In this document: positions 8,183 to 21,600 of the stretch, in pieces
How the letters are laid out: each line of letters opens with the position of its first letter
Numbering within the stretch: the first letter of the stretch is position 1
Assembly (NCBI RefSeq): GCF_014199255.1
Contig: NZ_JACIJF010000023.1
Location: 1 to 38,840, forward strand
Origin: Sphingomonas xinjiangensis
Lineage (GTDB): Bacteria; Pseudomonadota; Alphaproteobacteria; Sphingomonadales; Sphingomonadaceae
Direction: 5' to 3'
Length of the DNA: 38,840 nucleotides
Notes under the pieces: model-generated
Told to the model about the DNA's origin: nothing
The model's input: only the letters and a program-made list of their open reading frames with translations
Databases searched by the model: none
Program-made: the position numbers and the translations under genes

Positions 8183-9040
8183 GCGAAGATGCCGTGCATC
8201 CACCAGGTCAGATCCCCAGTGCCGCCTTCAATGCCGTCCCCACGCCGGAACACCCAGTAGCGACCGCCCTCTTCAGCCTCGACGCGGTAATAGTCCGGGA
8301 TGCCCACGTCTCCGCGTCACGGCGCCACCATTCGCCATGGATGCGCTCAGGCCCATCAGCAGCCACAACCTTGTGGGGCTTGCCGCGCCACTCGAAGCGT
8401 CTGGGGGGTTGGCCGGGCATTAGTGCCATGACCCCGAAGAGCGGCTCGGCTCGCGCAAACAGCCGTATGGGGCGTTCCCAGCCTGGCCAACTCCCCGTTG
8501 CCTCAACGGGATCGGAGCGCGTTGCCCCTCGCTCTGGTACGTGGCTCTCCACGAGAACCACTCGGAAGACCGAGCTGAGCCCGATCCTTCCGGCGATCAC
8601 ATCCACCAAACGTGACGGATCTCGCACCAGGGTTTCGCCGGCAAGTACCGCGCCCAGATCCACTGCATCGAGGGGCTCGGTGTGAGGAGCGATCAGCGAG
8701 AATTGCTCTAGCCCCAAGCCGGGATCGATGCGCTCGATGCGCAGCTTCAGCAGGCGCAGAAGGTGCGAAACCTCGCGTGTTGGGCGCGAGGTGACGACAG
8801 CCACGGTTTGCTCCCCGCCATCAACGCGCAAGCCGGTCAGACGCAGCGATCGCGCGCCTAGCCCACGCGCCTGCAAAACCTCTGCCAGATCGCGGAGCAA
8901 GTCGCCCATCACCTGTTCAATCGCCTCTGCGGTCCCGGTCGGCTCAATCCGTGCCGCTGAAGCGCACGGGAGATCGACAGATCGACATCCAGCCCGGGAG
9001 ACAGGGTCAGTCTCAAAGGAAGGGCATTGATGCGGCGGCA
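8179..9040 (-). pseudogene. imuB: ImuB (Y-family-like mutasome protein), broken
   Basis: ImuB is the clamp-binding, catalytically dead Y-family partner of DnaE2. The C-terminal half is clear: WPGWERPIRLFARAEPLFGV, LMPGQPPRRFEWRGKPHKVV and GPERIHGEWWRRDAETWA. A one-base deletion near 8310 breaks the frame. Shifting restores DYYRVEAEEGGRYWVFRRGD and the usual ending WWMHGIFA, with its stop at 8179. A second shift is visible near 8955, and everything before about 9040 (most of the Y-family fold) is absent. imuA is not present; the RTX operon end lies directly beyond. This is a dead remnant of a DNA-damage-inducible cassette. Confidence 0.85.
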
Positions 9041-9103
9041 TATTGCCTGCCATTGCAATCACGCGGCGCCAGTTCCGGAAAAATGTGCGGAGATCGACCG
9101 GCG

Positions 9104-9649
9104 CTATGCGTTGGCTGCGGCTGAAATCGCTTCTTTCAATCTCGCCCCTGCATCAGCTCCCACCGTCTGTACGGTTCGCTTGCCGGTAACCGGATCGGTC
9201 TGGTGGAATTTGAACTCCTTACCCGCCAGTGGCTTGGAGATCAGATCCGCGATCATTACCTCGCGGTGGCGATTTTGCGTCGAGGCGAAGGGTGCGATCA
9301 GGTCGACAAGCCAGATCTGATCGCCGCCATTCCATTCCCCGAGGGTCAGCCTGTTCTCAGGCTCGATCATTCCCCGGTCGAGCTTGTCGGCAGCCTCGGG
9401 CGAGCATTTCGCCCAAAGCGCCAGCCCGACCGGCCGTTCGCCGTCGCGGAAGATATAGAATTGCTGGTGGATCAGCGCCGGAATCACCAGCCACTCGAGA
9501 TCGCCAATGGCGAGCCCGCGATGCAGTGGCGACTGGGTGAGCAGCCACACCATCTCGCCCAGCAGATGACTGACTGTCGGCGGACCTTGCTCCGCACCGC
9601 CGATTGCGGCGTGATCCGTCGCCGCGTCCATGCGCCGGTTATCCATCAT
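9104..9649 (-). CDS. HlyC-type RTX protein lysine acyltransferase
   Basis: Enzymes of this family transfer a fatty acyl group from acyl carrier protein to lysines of an RTX protein in the cytoplasm, before export. With the start at 9649 (MMDNRRMDAATD) it has 181 residues, the normal size. Conserved boxes are LLGEMVWLLTQSPLHRGLAI, containing the essential histidine (H43 here, after S40), DLEWLVIPALIHQQFYIFRD, and GDQIWLVDLIAPFAS with the essential aspartate (D116). The start follows the RTX stop codon by ten bases and has AAGGTGG before it, so the gene is the last of the operon. In classical hly operons hlyC precedes the toxin gene; here it follows it. The likely target is the neighbouring giant protein. 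Confidence 0.88.
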   Translation of the reverse strand: MMDNRRMDAATDHAAIGGAEQGPPTVSHLLGEMVWLLTQSPLHRGLAIGDLEWLVIPALIHQQFYIFRDGERPVGLALWAKCSPEAADKLDRGMIEPENRLTLGEWNGGDQIWLVDLIAPFASTQNRHREVMIADLISKPLAGKEFKFHQTDPVTGKRTVQTVGADAGARLKEAISAAANA

Positions 9650-9659
9650 TGTATCCACC

Positions 9660-12600
9660 TTACGCCACTCTTGCTGCAAGCAGGTCCACATTGGACTGCC
9701 GTTCGGTCCAGCGCGAGGACAGGCTGCCCTCGTTCATCCCGGCGCCAAAATTGTTCATCGCCTGGACCAGGCGCGAAGCAGCGAGTGCGGCTGCATGTTC
9801 GTCGGGAGTAGTAACAACTGCGGGTGTTGAACCCGCATCTCTCCTCGGCTTTGTCGAGCTCGGATCGAACGCCATCGCCACATTCCCGATCGTCGCAGTG
9901 ACGCCGTTGGTCCATTTGAACGTCGCAGTCGACAGCGGGAGATTGTTGCCCGCCTTTGTACTTTCAGAACTCACCACCGTGCGCAGCCCGATCTCGGCAA
10001 TGCCGAGCGCTGCGAGCGGCTTGAGTTCGTCGATCTGCGTCACACCGTCACCATTTCCGTCGGCCCAGATCTTCAGCTCGCCAAACCGCGCGTCCTTCGC
10101 ATCAATCTTGCCGTCACGGTTGTTGTCGAGCACCGACAGGCCCTCCCATGCGCTCGTGGCACCGTCCTTCTCGGAAAGGAAGCTGAGTTCCGAGGCATGC
10201 GTCACCGCGCCATCGCCGTTGCGATCGATGACGAGCATGCCGTCGCCGCCGGACATCCAGCCAGTATCGTCAGGAGTGCTATCGCCGTCCATGTCGAACA
10301 ATGCGCGGCTGCGGCCGGCGCTGCGCGCCTCGAGCCCGTCCCCGTCGAGATCGACAAGGATGGTCGAAACCAGTCCCACTGAACGATCGGAGAATTTCAC
10401 GATCGCTGCAGCTGCTATCTGGCCCGCATCGCCGCTGAGCACGCCTTTGGCGTAGCGCGGCGTCACGCGAGCCGCGCCGGCACCGCCAGTAACCTGGTAG
10501 TTGCTCGCCTTGCCGTTCCAGTCGCTTTTCTGGAAAGAAATGGCCGGCAGCTTCGACATTGCCGTGAAAGCAAGCCCGACGTCGAGCAGGGTCCCGCTGG
10601 TGCCGTTCGCACGCCCGAACGTTCCAGTATTGTAGACGATGTTGCTGCCTGCGGCAGCGGTTTGGCCGGTCGCGGCACCGGCGAGCGAGATCGAGGTGAC
10701 GCCCGCTTCGACAAGGCTCAGCAACTCGCCGGCATCGGTGATGCCGTTGCCATTCGCGTCTCGCCAGGCGCGAAATTCGACGAAGCGAAGGTCACTGCCG
10801 TCGAGCTTCCCGTCGGCGTTGCTGTCAAACCCCACAAGACCTTCCAGGTCGGTCTTCGCGCCGGCCTTGTCCTTGACGAACGAGATCTCGTCGATCCCAT
10901 CGATCAAGCCGTTGGCGTTGCGATCGAGCGCGAGCAAAGCATCCCCAGCCGCGATCCATCCGGTCTTGTCGGCCACCCCGTCGCCGTTCATGTCGAAGCG
11001 GGTCTTGCTGTCCGACAGCGAGACCAACGCGGCACCGTTGCCGTCAAGATCAAGGACGATCGGAGGAGCGACGGTCTCGGGTTCATCCTCGGGGTCGTAC
11101 GCGAAGCTCACGTCGCCGACAGTTCCGATAGTACCATCGTTTCGGTGGAACTCGGATGTTGCGAAGATCACATTTTGGTCCCCGACTAACTCCTGGTCGG
11201 TCAGGTTCATTGTCAGGTTGATGCTCCTAATCCCAAGAGAAGATAGGGAGAATAGTTCGCTCGATTCACTGGTTCCATTCTGGTTAAGGTCGCGCCAAAC
11301 TTGGAAGCGTCCGAATTCGATATCATTGGTGCCCAGGAATCCATCGCGATTGGAGTCCCACGCCCGCAAACCTTCCAAATCGGTTATCGCTTGCTCATCG
11401 TCCTTCGCGAAGGACAGCTCGCGGCTGTCGTCGATGATACCGTTCCCATTCCTATCAAGGACCAACAGGCCGTCATCGGCGCCGACCCAACCGGTCCGGT
11501 CCGCAACACCGTCGCTGTTCATGTCAAAATGCACCCCAGACGTGTCCGCGTCGACCATCTCAACACCGTCGCCATCAAGATCGAGGATGACGGGGAGCAC
11601 GTTCGATACGTCATGCTTGAGGAAGATGATCTCGAAGGATTGCTCCGGACCCGGTGTGCCAGACGAGTCAGTCATCGTCACTGCCATATTGTAGACGAGC
11701 TGGTACGCCCAACGCCCGCCATAAACGGGGTGATTGCGGATGCCGCCTTCCCATTCCCCGTCCCCAGGAGTGTTGAACGACAGCTTGCCCGTGCTGGACA
11801 CAGTTACCGTCGGATTGGCATAATTATCGATGTCCGAGCTGCTGTTAGGTGATGGGAATTGCTCGGCCGAACTGACAAGCCGGATGCTATAACTGGCCAC
11901 TCCGCCGCCCTCCGGATCATAGCCGACGAGCTGGCCGAGTGCGCCGTTCGTTTTATCGTCTTTTACAATGAAGCGCCTGGTGCCCGCGAGGATCGGCCCT
12001 TCGGGTTTGTCTGTGATGCTCGCCGTGAAAGTAGCGGATCGGGTGTGAGTGTCTGCAGCTCCAGGCGGACCGTCGGATACTGATATCGACAACGCTTGGG
12101 TAGCCAGCGAGAGATCCCGAACCTGTTCATAGTCCTCGTAAGACTCACCGGTATTCTGGTCCCATCTTATAACGGTCTGATATGACGTTGTGAGCGCTTC
12201 ATAATCGACGCTGCCCGAGGTGAGGAACAGCTTTCCAGTACTACCTTCGATCGACCAAATGCCGCTGGTGTTTGAGCCGTCGGCGAAGGACCAGTACATC
12301 TGCTCCTGCTCAATATTAGAGAGCATGAGCGCAGCCAGATTAAATGATGGGCCGCCCAGTGCGGCCGGCACGTAGTCGCCTTCAAGCATAGTTCCGAAGG
12401 AGCTACCCAGCGTAAAATCCTCATCCTGATTTTGAAGGTTTATAGCAATGGTGCCGTAACGGTAGCTGTTGTTTGCGCCCAACGCGCGGTCGTAGAGGAG
12501 CGTTGAATAGCTCAGCGTCGACGGCAGGTTTTCGAAGTCAATGTTTTGATTACCGTTGACGTACACCTGCCCATCATAGGTAACGACGAACCGCTGATCT

Positions 12601-15600
12601 GGCGTTCGCGACACCTGCTTGGCGAGATTGCCGTCATAGTACCAGTCCCAATTGGCGAACAGGTAGCGAAGATCGCTGACCGGACCGTCGATATCGCTGC
12701 CCGAGACAGTACCAACATGTTGGTACCAACCGGTATTCTCTCGCAAATTGAAGCTGAAAGGTTCGGATGACCAGACCGGGGTTTCGTTCTTGTCCTCGAT
12801 AAGGACATTATACGCGATCCCATCCGACAACCCGCCGCCAACGGCATCCTTGGTGGCAAGCGTGAGGCTCGCGACGCGGATTTCCTTCAAGCCGTCGCCG
12901 TCGGTGTCGTAGTAGAAGTTTGCGTCCATTCCATGCTGGCCGAGCGATGCGCGCAGCCAGTCGGCGGTGAAGTTCACGCCGTCGTTGAAAACGACCTGGT
13001 TGCCATTGATCACCCGGAACCAGTTGTTGCCGTTCCCGCCGGTGATCACAAGCTCCGGGGTCGTTCCATCCGGGTCGCTTAACTTATAGCGAGCAACCAG
13101 CTGTCCGGAATGTGCCATGTCGCCGTTTAGCGTTTCCGAAAACAGGCTCGAACCGTCAAGAATTGGTCCATTCGGCCGCTCGTTGACGTCGGTGATGAAC
13201 ACCTGAAGCAGGGTCGGGGCCGATGTGCTTTGACCGTCCGATGCCACCAGATAGACGTTGGCAATGTGCGCTTCGATACGGCTGTCACCGCTCCAGTCCC
13301 ACGTGCTGTATGCCTGCGCCTTCAACGCTTCGAAATCGAAGCTTACATTATCGGCCCAGCGAACCTCATTACCGACAATCTTGAACCAATTGCCTGGATT
13401 TACGTCGTCTGCGAACTTCAGGATAGCCGTGCTGTCCACGTCGGTCAGCGTGAAGCTAGCGACCGTAGCGCCCGGCCTGGCTGGATTGGTGCCGAGCCCG
13501 CTTTCCTCAAAGAAAGACCAAATCGTCGTTCCGCCACCCGGCGCATTTGGCGCTTCGTTGATGTTGTCGACTTTGATCGCGAGGGTTTCTGTCCTGCTAA
13601 GACCGCCGCCATCGGTTACTCGAACCGTGATGTTATGGCTCGCAGCAGTCTCGCGGTCGAAGGCGGAGCCGTTGGCCGTCACGAGTCCGGTGATTGGATT
13701 GATTGTGAAGCGGCCACCTGCATTGTCATCGAGCGAGTAGGTGTACTCGACCTTCTCCACGACAGGCTGATACCACTGTGCGCTGTAACCTGAGACTGAG
13801 CCATAATAGCTAAAGAACCGCGCCCCGGTGTCGGAGCCTCCCGGACCGAACCGGTAGGTAAAAGTATTCGCAACCTTGTCCCCGGTCACGGTGTCATAGA
13901 CACCTCCATAGGTGTCGTTACCTATGAGTGCGTGGCTCTCGGGTAGAACATATCCTTCAATTCGGTACCAGCGGTCCTGTACCAGGCTGCTAGAGTTCCC
14001 GTACCAGAAATAAGGGTTGCCGTTTGCATTGCCTGTGCTCGCGTCCTGAACGTTCCCGTACGTGCCGAAGTAGAGCTGGTGATTGAGGTTGTTCTCTGGC
14101 TTGAAGTAGATCGTGAACTTGTAAGCGCGCGTGGTGTCCGCGGTCCCGCCAGGCGCCCAACCGACGCCTCCGCCCGCGTCCATCGTAGCTCCCTGGCCGG
14201 TTTCAAGCACCTGTACTGCACTGCCGAGCGGGCCGGTGACGGTGACCAGACGCTCCTCGCCCGCGCCCATTCTTGGAAGCTGCGCAACGTCCGGCGAGAT
14301 CACGCTCAGTTCGACGCTGTCCGGGTCCTTGGGCACAACGACCCCGATCTTCACACCGTCCGTCGTGGTCTCGTTACCGACGTACTCGTTAAGATGTGGC
14401 ATGGCGGCCAGGTCGAGCCCGCGCATGCTCAGGCCTGTCGGCGCGCCGTTCACCTTGATTGTCAAAGTCGTTGACGCGCCGTCCCGGACGCTCGAGCCGT
14501 CCACCGACTGGCTTTTGACCGTGAGTATCGCATCCTGCGAACCGGACGGCGGCACGTAGAGGTGCAGGTTCGATGCCTGGGCGGCGGTGAACCGCCACCA
14601 TGCGCCTTCCTGTGTGCCGACAGGCTGACCAGAGGCGTTGGTGAACACATAGCCCGAAGGTAGCGCTGAAATGAGTACATCAGTGCGTTCCGACCCATCA
14701 ACGTCGGGCGATGTCGCTCCGACATAGATGGGCAAGTATCGGCCTGCGTTTCCGTTCGTGCCTGCAAGCTGCGTCAGCCACGGGGTGTCGGCGGTCGCCG
14801 CAATCGTGAGCGCGATTCCGTTCGGGTCGAGCGCCGTTCGCGTCGTGCCACGGATGCGTGCCTCCAGCTGCAGCGGCAGCGATCCGCCCGGGAGCAGGTG
14901 GGTACTGGCGTTAGCAGCGAGCGTCAGGGTTACAGTACGGTTCCCGCTCGCGTCAGGCGTGCCATAGTCGACCGCAGCCACATAGTTCGACAGCGCGTAG
15001 CCATTGGTCGCAACAAGCGTGAGATCGATGTTACTCGCCGGTATCGTAACTCCGAGTCCCTGATCATCCTGGAACCAGGCGCGGACCGCGAAACTGACGG
15101 TCTTTGTCTGATTGTCGAGCGGTTCGATGGCGCTGAGCGACGTCGTGTCGCTGATCTTCGGAGCACTCAGTCTTCCCCAATGATCCTCCATCGCGTTCGA
15201 GAAGGACTGGTTCCCGGCTCTGAGCGCTTGCATCTGGGTCTGAGTCGTTGGGCGACTGCCCGCGGAAATCGATGCCATCAGGGCAACCAGCGCATCCACA
15301 TTCACTGGCAACGCGGCGCGGTCGTTCCCGTCGGAAATGAGGTCAATCTTGAAGTAATTCTCGGGCAGCGTCCGGTCCGGCATCGTGAACCAGTTCTCGA
15401 CCGTGACGGAGCCCTCCGTGCGTGCCGCCCCGAGGGTTGTCATCTTAAGATTATTGCCGCTGGCGCTGATCGCTCCAGCGGCGTCCACCCGGTCGAACCA
15501 GATGTCGGTGTAGAGAACAGATCCTTCGAACGTAATGTGATCGAAATTGGTGCCCGCTGCATCGTAGTTCTGGACTAAGTCGTCACCTTGGTTGCGGCCG

Positions 15601-18600
15601 ACGAAGTAGGTGTCGTTGTCGGCACCACCGCGCAGTGTGTCGTTGCCTGCACCTCCATCGAGATAGTCGTTGCCTGATTCGGCATCGATCCAGTCATCGC
15701 CGTCGCCACCGAACATATAATCGGCGCCGGCACCGCCGCGGATCGTATCGTTCCCGGCACCGCCGTAGATAACATTGCCCGAAGCCGAGCCTGTTATGGT
15801 GTCCCCGAGGCTCGAACCTTGAACGAGTTCAATCCCGGAGAAGACGTCCCCCTGCGCGTCGCCGCCCGATGCTGTGTTCGCGGCAAGATTGACTGTGACC
15901 CCGCTGGTCGAGCCAAGATAGCTGATTCCGTCGAAACCGAGGCCGCCATTCAGCTGATCCGCGCCGAGGCCTCCCTCGAGATAGTCATCGCCATCTCCCC
16001 CGTTCAGGATATCGTCGCCCTCGCCCCCGACGAGGCCAGCCGTCACGAATCCGCGCCAGCTCTCGCTGCCTGCGCTGCGGGTCCCGTCATTGCCAGTACC
16101 ACCGTTTAGCGTGTCATTGCCGGCACCGCCCTGCAGCCGATCGTCACCGTCATCGCCTGACAGAGTGTCGTTCCCGGCGTCACCTGCCAACAGGTCGTTG
16201 CCGCTGCCCCCAAGGAGGACATCCGCGCCATCGCCGCCCGTGAGGGCGTCGTCACCGTCGCCACCCTCCAGCTGGTCGTCGCCCGCCAAGCCATACAGAG
16301 TGTCGGTGCCTGCATAACCGCGGAGGATATCTCGATTGGCTTGGCCAGTCAGAGTGTCGGCCGCCGCCGTTCCGTCGAGGACATCGTCCTTGTTGACGAT
16401 CGCGAACGTGAAAGTGCGGTCGGCATTGAGCGGCGATGTCGAGCGATCTGTCGCGCGTACCCGAACTGTGATCGAAGCTCCGTCCGTTTCGAAATCGAGG
16501 CTCTGGTTCGCGAGAAGGATCAGTCGGTTTGCGCCATCCACCGCGAAGCGGGTGCTCGGCGTCGTGGAGGAGCCTTCAAAGACCTTCCAGTTGTGCTGCC
16601 CGGTGACCTGATCCGTTCGATCGGGATCTGCCGCGCTCAGTGACGCCAGCACCATCGCGGGACGCTGGCTTCCCGCCGCCAGTCGATCCCGCTCGTCGAT
16701 TGATGCCGCCACGCCCGCGGCGTTGATAACATGTTGTTCGTTGACGTCCTCGACCCGCACCGAGAAGGCGGCCGAACCCGCAGAACTCAGAAAACCGTCG
16801 CTCGCCTGCACTTTCCCGGTCAGCGTTACTTCGCGCAGACCGTCGCCATCGACGTCGGAGGTGGCAAAACCGGCTGCGACCAGCGCCTCGAAGTCGGGGT
16901 TCACCGCGAACTGCGCTCCGGCCCCGGTAATTTTGAAACGGCTGCCTGGATTACCCGATGCATCGGGCACGAAGATCAGGTTCGGCAACGTACCGCTATC
17001 CGGATCACGCATCACAAAGTGCGCGATCTCGGACCCGATTTGCGCAGGGCTGACGCCCGAAACGAATTCGGCAACTGTCTTCGTCGCGCTGTCGAGCGTT
17101 GGAGTGTCGGGTGCCTCGTTGACGTTGTTGACCTTGACCGTGAAGGCCGCGGTTTGCTGTTCGCTGCCGTCGGATACCGACACACGGATCGTATGACTCT
17201 GGGCTGCGTCATGGTCGAGAAGTGCGGCGCTGAGGACACTTAGTTCGCCGGTCGAACTGAGCGTGAAGCGACCGCCCGCATTGTCGATGAGGCTATAGGA
17301 TAGGGGACTCCCTTCCGGATCGAACGCCGTGAACCGTCCGATGACCGTGCCGTCGACAGTCGCGCTGCCGGGAGCGCTCTCCGCGACTTCCAGTAAGCCG
17401 CTGCCCCCTACCGTCAGGTTACGAGGCCCATCGTTGAGAGCCGCGATAGTTATAGTCACCGGCAATTCGACGGATTGCCCGTCTGCGTCCGTCGCGAGCA
17501 CTATGAAGCTGTCGGTGCCGTTGGCGTCTGCGAACGGTGTGTACGTGAGCGCACCGGTCTGGCTGTTGAATCCGGTGATTTCGCCCTTGAGAGGACCCGT
17601 GCCTTCCTTCAGGCGATAGCCGGTCAGGTTCTGGTCGTGATCGACGACACCGTACGCGCCATCGAGGGTCAGCGTCCCATCCTCGCTTATCGACGCGACG
17701 CGTGGAGCGCTCGGTGCGGTTGGCGCGGCCTTGCCACCGGCATGCCAATGCGAAGTGAGCAGGGGAGCCACGGCCGGAGGCAGTGTCGCAGGTGTGGCCG
17801 CTGGCGTCGCAGTAGCCGCAGTCATTGCCGTGATCAGCGACCTTGTGTCTGGATGATCGAGGAAGATCGCATGTGTCGCTGTCTGGATGGTGCGAACGAC
17901 GCTAGCGCTGTTGACAGCGAAGAAAGCTGTCACCGCCACTACGGTATCCCCGCCGATCACCGCGATGCGCAGGTCGTCGCCTACCCGCGTCAGCCAGACC
18001 TTATCGAAGGCGACTGAGGCATCGAAGGTGATGCTATTCGTACCGCTTGCGTCGGTGAGCGTGTCAGCGCCCGAGAACCGTGTGAAGGCAAAGACGTCGT
18101 CGCCATCGCCGCCGCCCAACGAGTCATTTCCTTCATTTCCTGACAGGATGTCGTTGCCAGCCCCGCCAAAGAGCGTATCGTTGCCCGCGCCGCCACTCAG
18201 CACATCATTACCGTCCGCGCCGTCGAGATAGTCTGCTCCAGACGCGCCGGTCAGCTGATCGTTATCAGCTTCGCCATAGAGTTTGTCGTCGCCATCGCCG
18301 CCGTCGAGAACATCCTTTCCGCTTCCGCCGTAAAGGACGTCCAGCCCGTCCCCGCCAGCGATATTATCCTCACCAGCGTCTCCGGACAGAGTGTCGTTGC
18401 CGCCATCACCCACGAGTACGTCCGCACCGCCGCCGCCCGCGATCGTGTCCGCGCCATCGAGGCCCCGCAAGCGGTTGTCCAAACCGTCGCCGGTGATCTT
18501 GTCGTCGAACGCAGAGCCTGTGACGTTCTCGATGTCGAAAAGTCTATCGCCGACGGAGTCGGAGCCAGTCGCGCCGCCTTGACCCGTATAGATGTTCAAA

Positions 18601-21600
18601 TCGACTGAGATCGCTGCGGCCGAACGAACGTAGCGCGCCGTATCGCCGACGCTTTGGCCTTGACTTACCTGCCCGTTTTCCTCCCCGAACAGCAAATCTG
18701 CACCAAGGCCGCCTTCGAGCGTGTCATCTCCGACCCCGCCGTTTAGGGAATCGGCACCGGCATAGCCAACAAGCACATCGTCGCCGTCGTTACCTGCCAA
18801 GAAGTCAGCGGCCGTGCTGCCCCAGCGGCCCACCAGGAGGTCGTCTCCCAGAGTCCCCTGTACCGTAGCAATGGACGTCGCAATCAAGATGCTTCGTAGA
18901 TCAGCAGAAAAGCCGTCAGCAAATTTCAGCGCTTCGACGAGCACGTTCGCGTTCGTGCCGCGTTGATCCCGGATCGTGATCTGCGACGAACTGGAGCCCG
19001 CGTATCGAATCACTAGGTCCAAGCCGTTGTAGAAGAAGTTCAGATCGTTTAGGCTGATGTTGGTGCCGAGTTCGATTTCATCGGCTCCGCCAGCCGCTGC
19101 AGCGTCGAAACGCTGGCGCGTTACCTGCTTGCCCCAAGTGCGAGAGAAATCGCCAAGCCAGCCGGCCTGCACATATCCATCAGTTGACGGCACGGCCGGA
19201 GTTGCGCTCGGCGCATATGAATAGGTATTATTGTCGTAGACGATAGCACCATCAGGGCCCTTGAGCTGCAAGCGCCAATACGCGTTCCCGGAGGTCGCAT
19301 CGAACGTACCTGTTTTCGCCCAGCTCGCAACGGTATAGCCAGCGGCAAGCGCACCTGCTGCAGTTATTGCTTCCTCGACAACGAAGCTTCCTTCGGTGAT
19401 GACGTCTGCGCCGTCGCCGACATTCCAGACGTATGTATCGTCGCCAGCATTCCCACGCAGAGTGTCATTGGCCCCGCCGCCGGTCAGCACGTTATCCCCG
19501 GCGTCGCCGCCGAGGTTGTCGTTGCCGCTTCCTCCGGTGAGATCCTCTATGCCATTAAATTCGTCGCCGAGAGCATCTCCGCCATTCGACCAGCTGGCGG
19601 ACAATTGCGCCCGGGCCGTGCCTGAAGCAGATGCGTAGGACGCAGTGTCCTGCCCCGCACCCCCAACCAGTACGTCCTTTCCTGCGCCGCCATCAAGAAC
19701 GTCATTGCCAGATCCGCCGTAGAGAACGTCATCGCCGGCCTCGCCGCGGAGAGTATCGAAACCGCTGTTTCCGGCAAGAATGTCATTGCCAAGGCCACCC
19801 GCAACGACATCATCGCCGCCGCCGCCGGTGATCCAGTCGTTGACCGACGTGCCCTGCAGCGGGCTGGTACCGGTGCCGTCCGCCCCGTCGGTGCCGGCTT
19901 TTAGTGTCATCTTCGAAGGAGAGATGTCGAGGATGCCCGTCTGGTAAAAAGCAAGCTTCTCGATCTGACCGGGTGCGAGATACCAGTCCTTGATAGTGAT
20001 GCTATCGCCAGCAGAGGCCGCCGTGGAGAGCTCCTCGTTTTCACTGCTGACCGTCAATACGAGATCGCTGCTGCCGGCCGGGTTCGAGAGAACGATGTCC
20101 TGCAGATTGATACCAGGTGCGAATTCAATCGTGTCGACGCCGGCATTCGCAACGAGGGTCGGCGCGTCGGCGGGAGGATTGAATAACTTGAGCGTACCAG
20201 TCGCGTGGTCATAATCATACCGCCCGACCCATTCGAACTCGGGAGCAATGGCCGAGCCAACATTTTTGCGCAGGACGACGCCACCCGAGCCGGTGACTTC
20301 GCCGGTCTGAAGGTTTTGGGCAAAGCCAGCGGCGCTGTTCCAGCCACCGGTCCTAGTCCAGGCGACCGTCCAGTAATTGGCGAATTCGTCAATATACGTA
20401 TCGCGGCCGTCACCACGCGCGTAGCGGAAGGTGTCGTCGCCTGCCCCGCCGACCACTAGGTCGCCGTCGCCACGTCCACCCGAGATGATGTCTCGATCGG
20501 CGCCGCCATAGACATCATCCGCACCGGCATCCCCGGTAATCGCATCGGCGCCTGCGCCGCCGATCAGTTGGTCGTCACCGAGCCCGCCGATCAGCAGGTC
20601 GCGTCCGGCGTCGCCCATGACCATATCGTTTCCGGTCCCGCCGTTCCCGACATCGTCCCCCGGCAGAAGGAAGAGCCGGTCGTCACCTGGGCCGCCATAG
20701 ACGAAGTCGTTACCGTTCGTGCCAATCAGGACGTCATTGCCAGCCCCACCAATTACGAAGCTGGTGATGTCTCCGATGCGGATCTCGTTACCGTCGGCGA
20801 AGCGCAGCCATTCCACGCGTTTGAAGGGATTGCTGAACCAGTCGCGGATCGTGACCTGGGTGCCACTAAAGGTCTCGGTGCCACCGCTTGTCGTCATCAC
20901 CATTACAATGAGGTCGTTGCCAGGCGCTGAAGCCGTGCCGGAGCGCTGCACCTTGATGTCGCCGATGCCAATGCCATCGCCGAATACGACGGCATCTTCA
21001 CCGCCAGAGACAATGCCGGCCTGGACACCGGCGGACGTTCCTATCCAATCCGGTCGCAGCGCACCTGCAGCATTCGGGTTGGCTTTCCACGCCTCGATCC
21101 TCGCAATCCGCTGGGTGAGCGCGTCGCCAGTCCCGCTTGGCAGCGGGGCGCCGGTTGCGTCTTCCTCGACTACGTCGGTGCCGTCGCCACGACGAACAAC
21201 GTACTGATCGCTACCGGACCCGCCGTAAAGCAGGTCGCTCGCTCCGCCACCGCCAGCTAGTATGTCATCTCCTGCACCTGCGGAGAGAATATCGGTCCCG
21301 TCGCCGCCTTCCAGCCAATCGGAACCTTCGCGCCCGATCAGAGTATCGTCGCCCTCCCCGCCATCCAGCAGGTTGCCGTTGCCGCCTGCTCCACCGCTCG
21401 AACTCCCGGCGTCGATACGATCATTCCCAGCGCCGCCAAGGATCCAGTCGTCAAGCTGCCCCCCGTGAAGCGAATCATTGCCGACACCGCCAAAGATGTT
21501 ATTCCCCAAATCGCCGCCGTGGACGACGTCGTCACCAGCCCCGGCGAAGACATTCGCGGCAACATCGATAGTATATGCACCGGCATGTGCAGTGCCGTTG

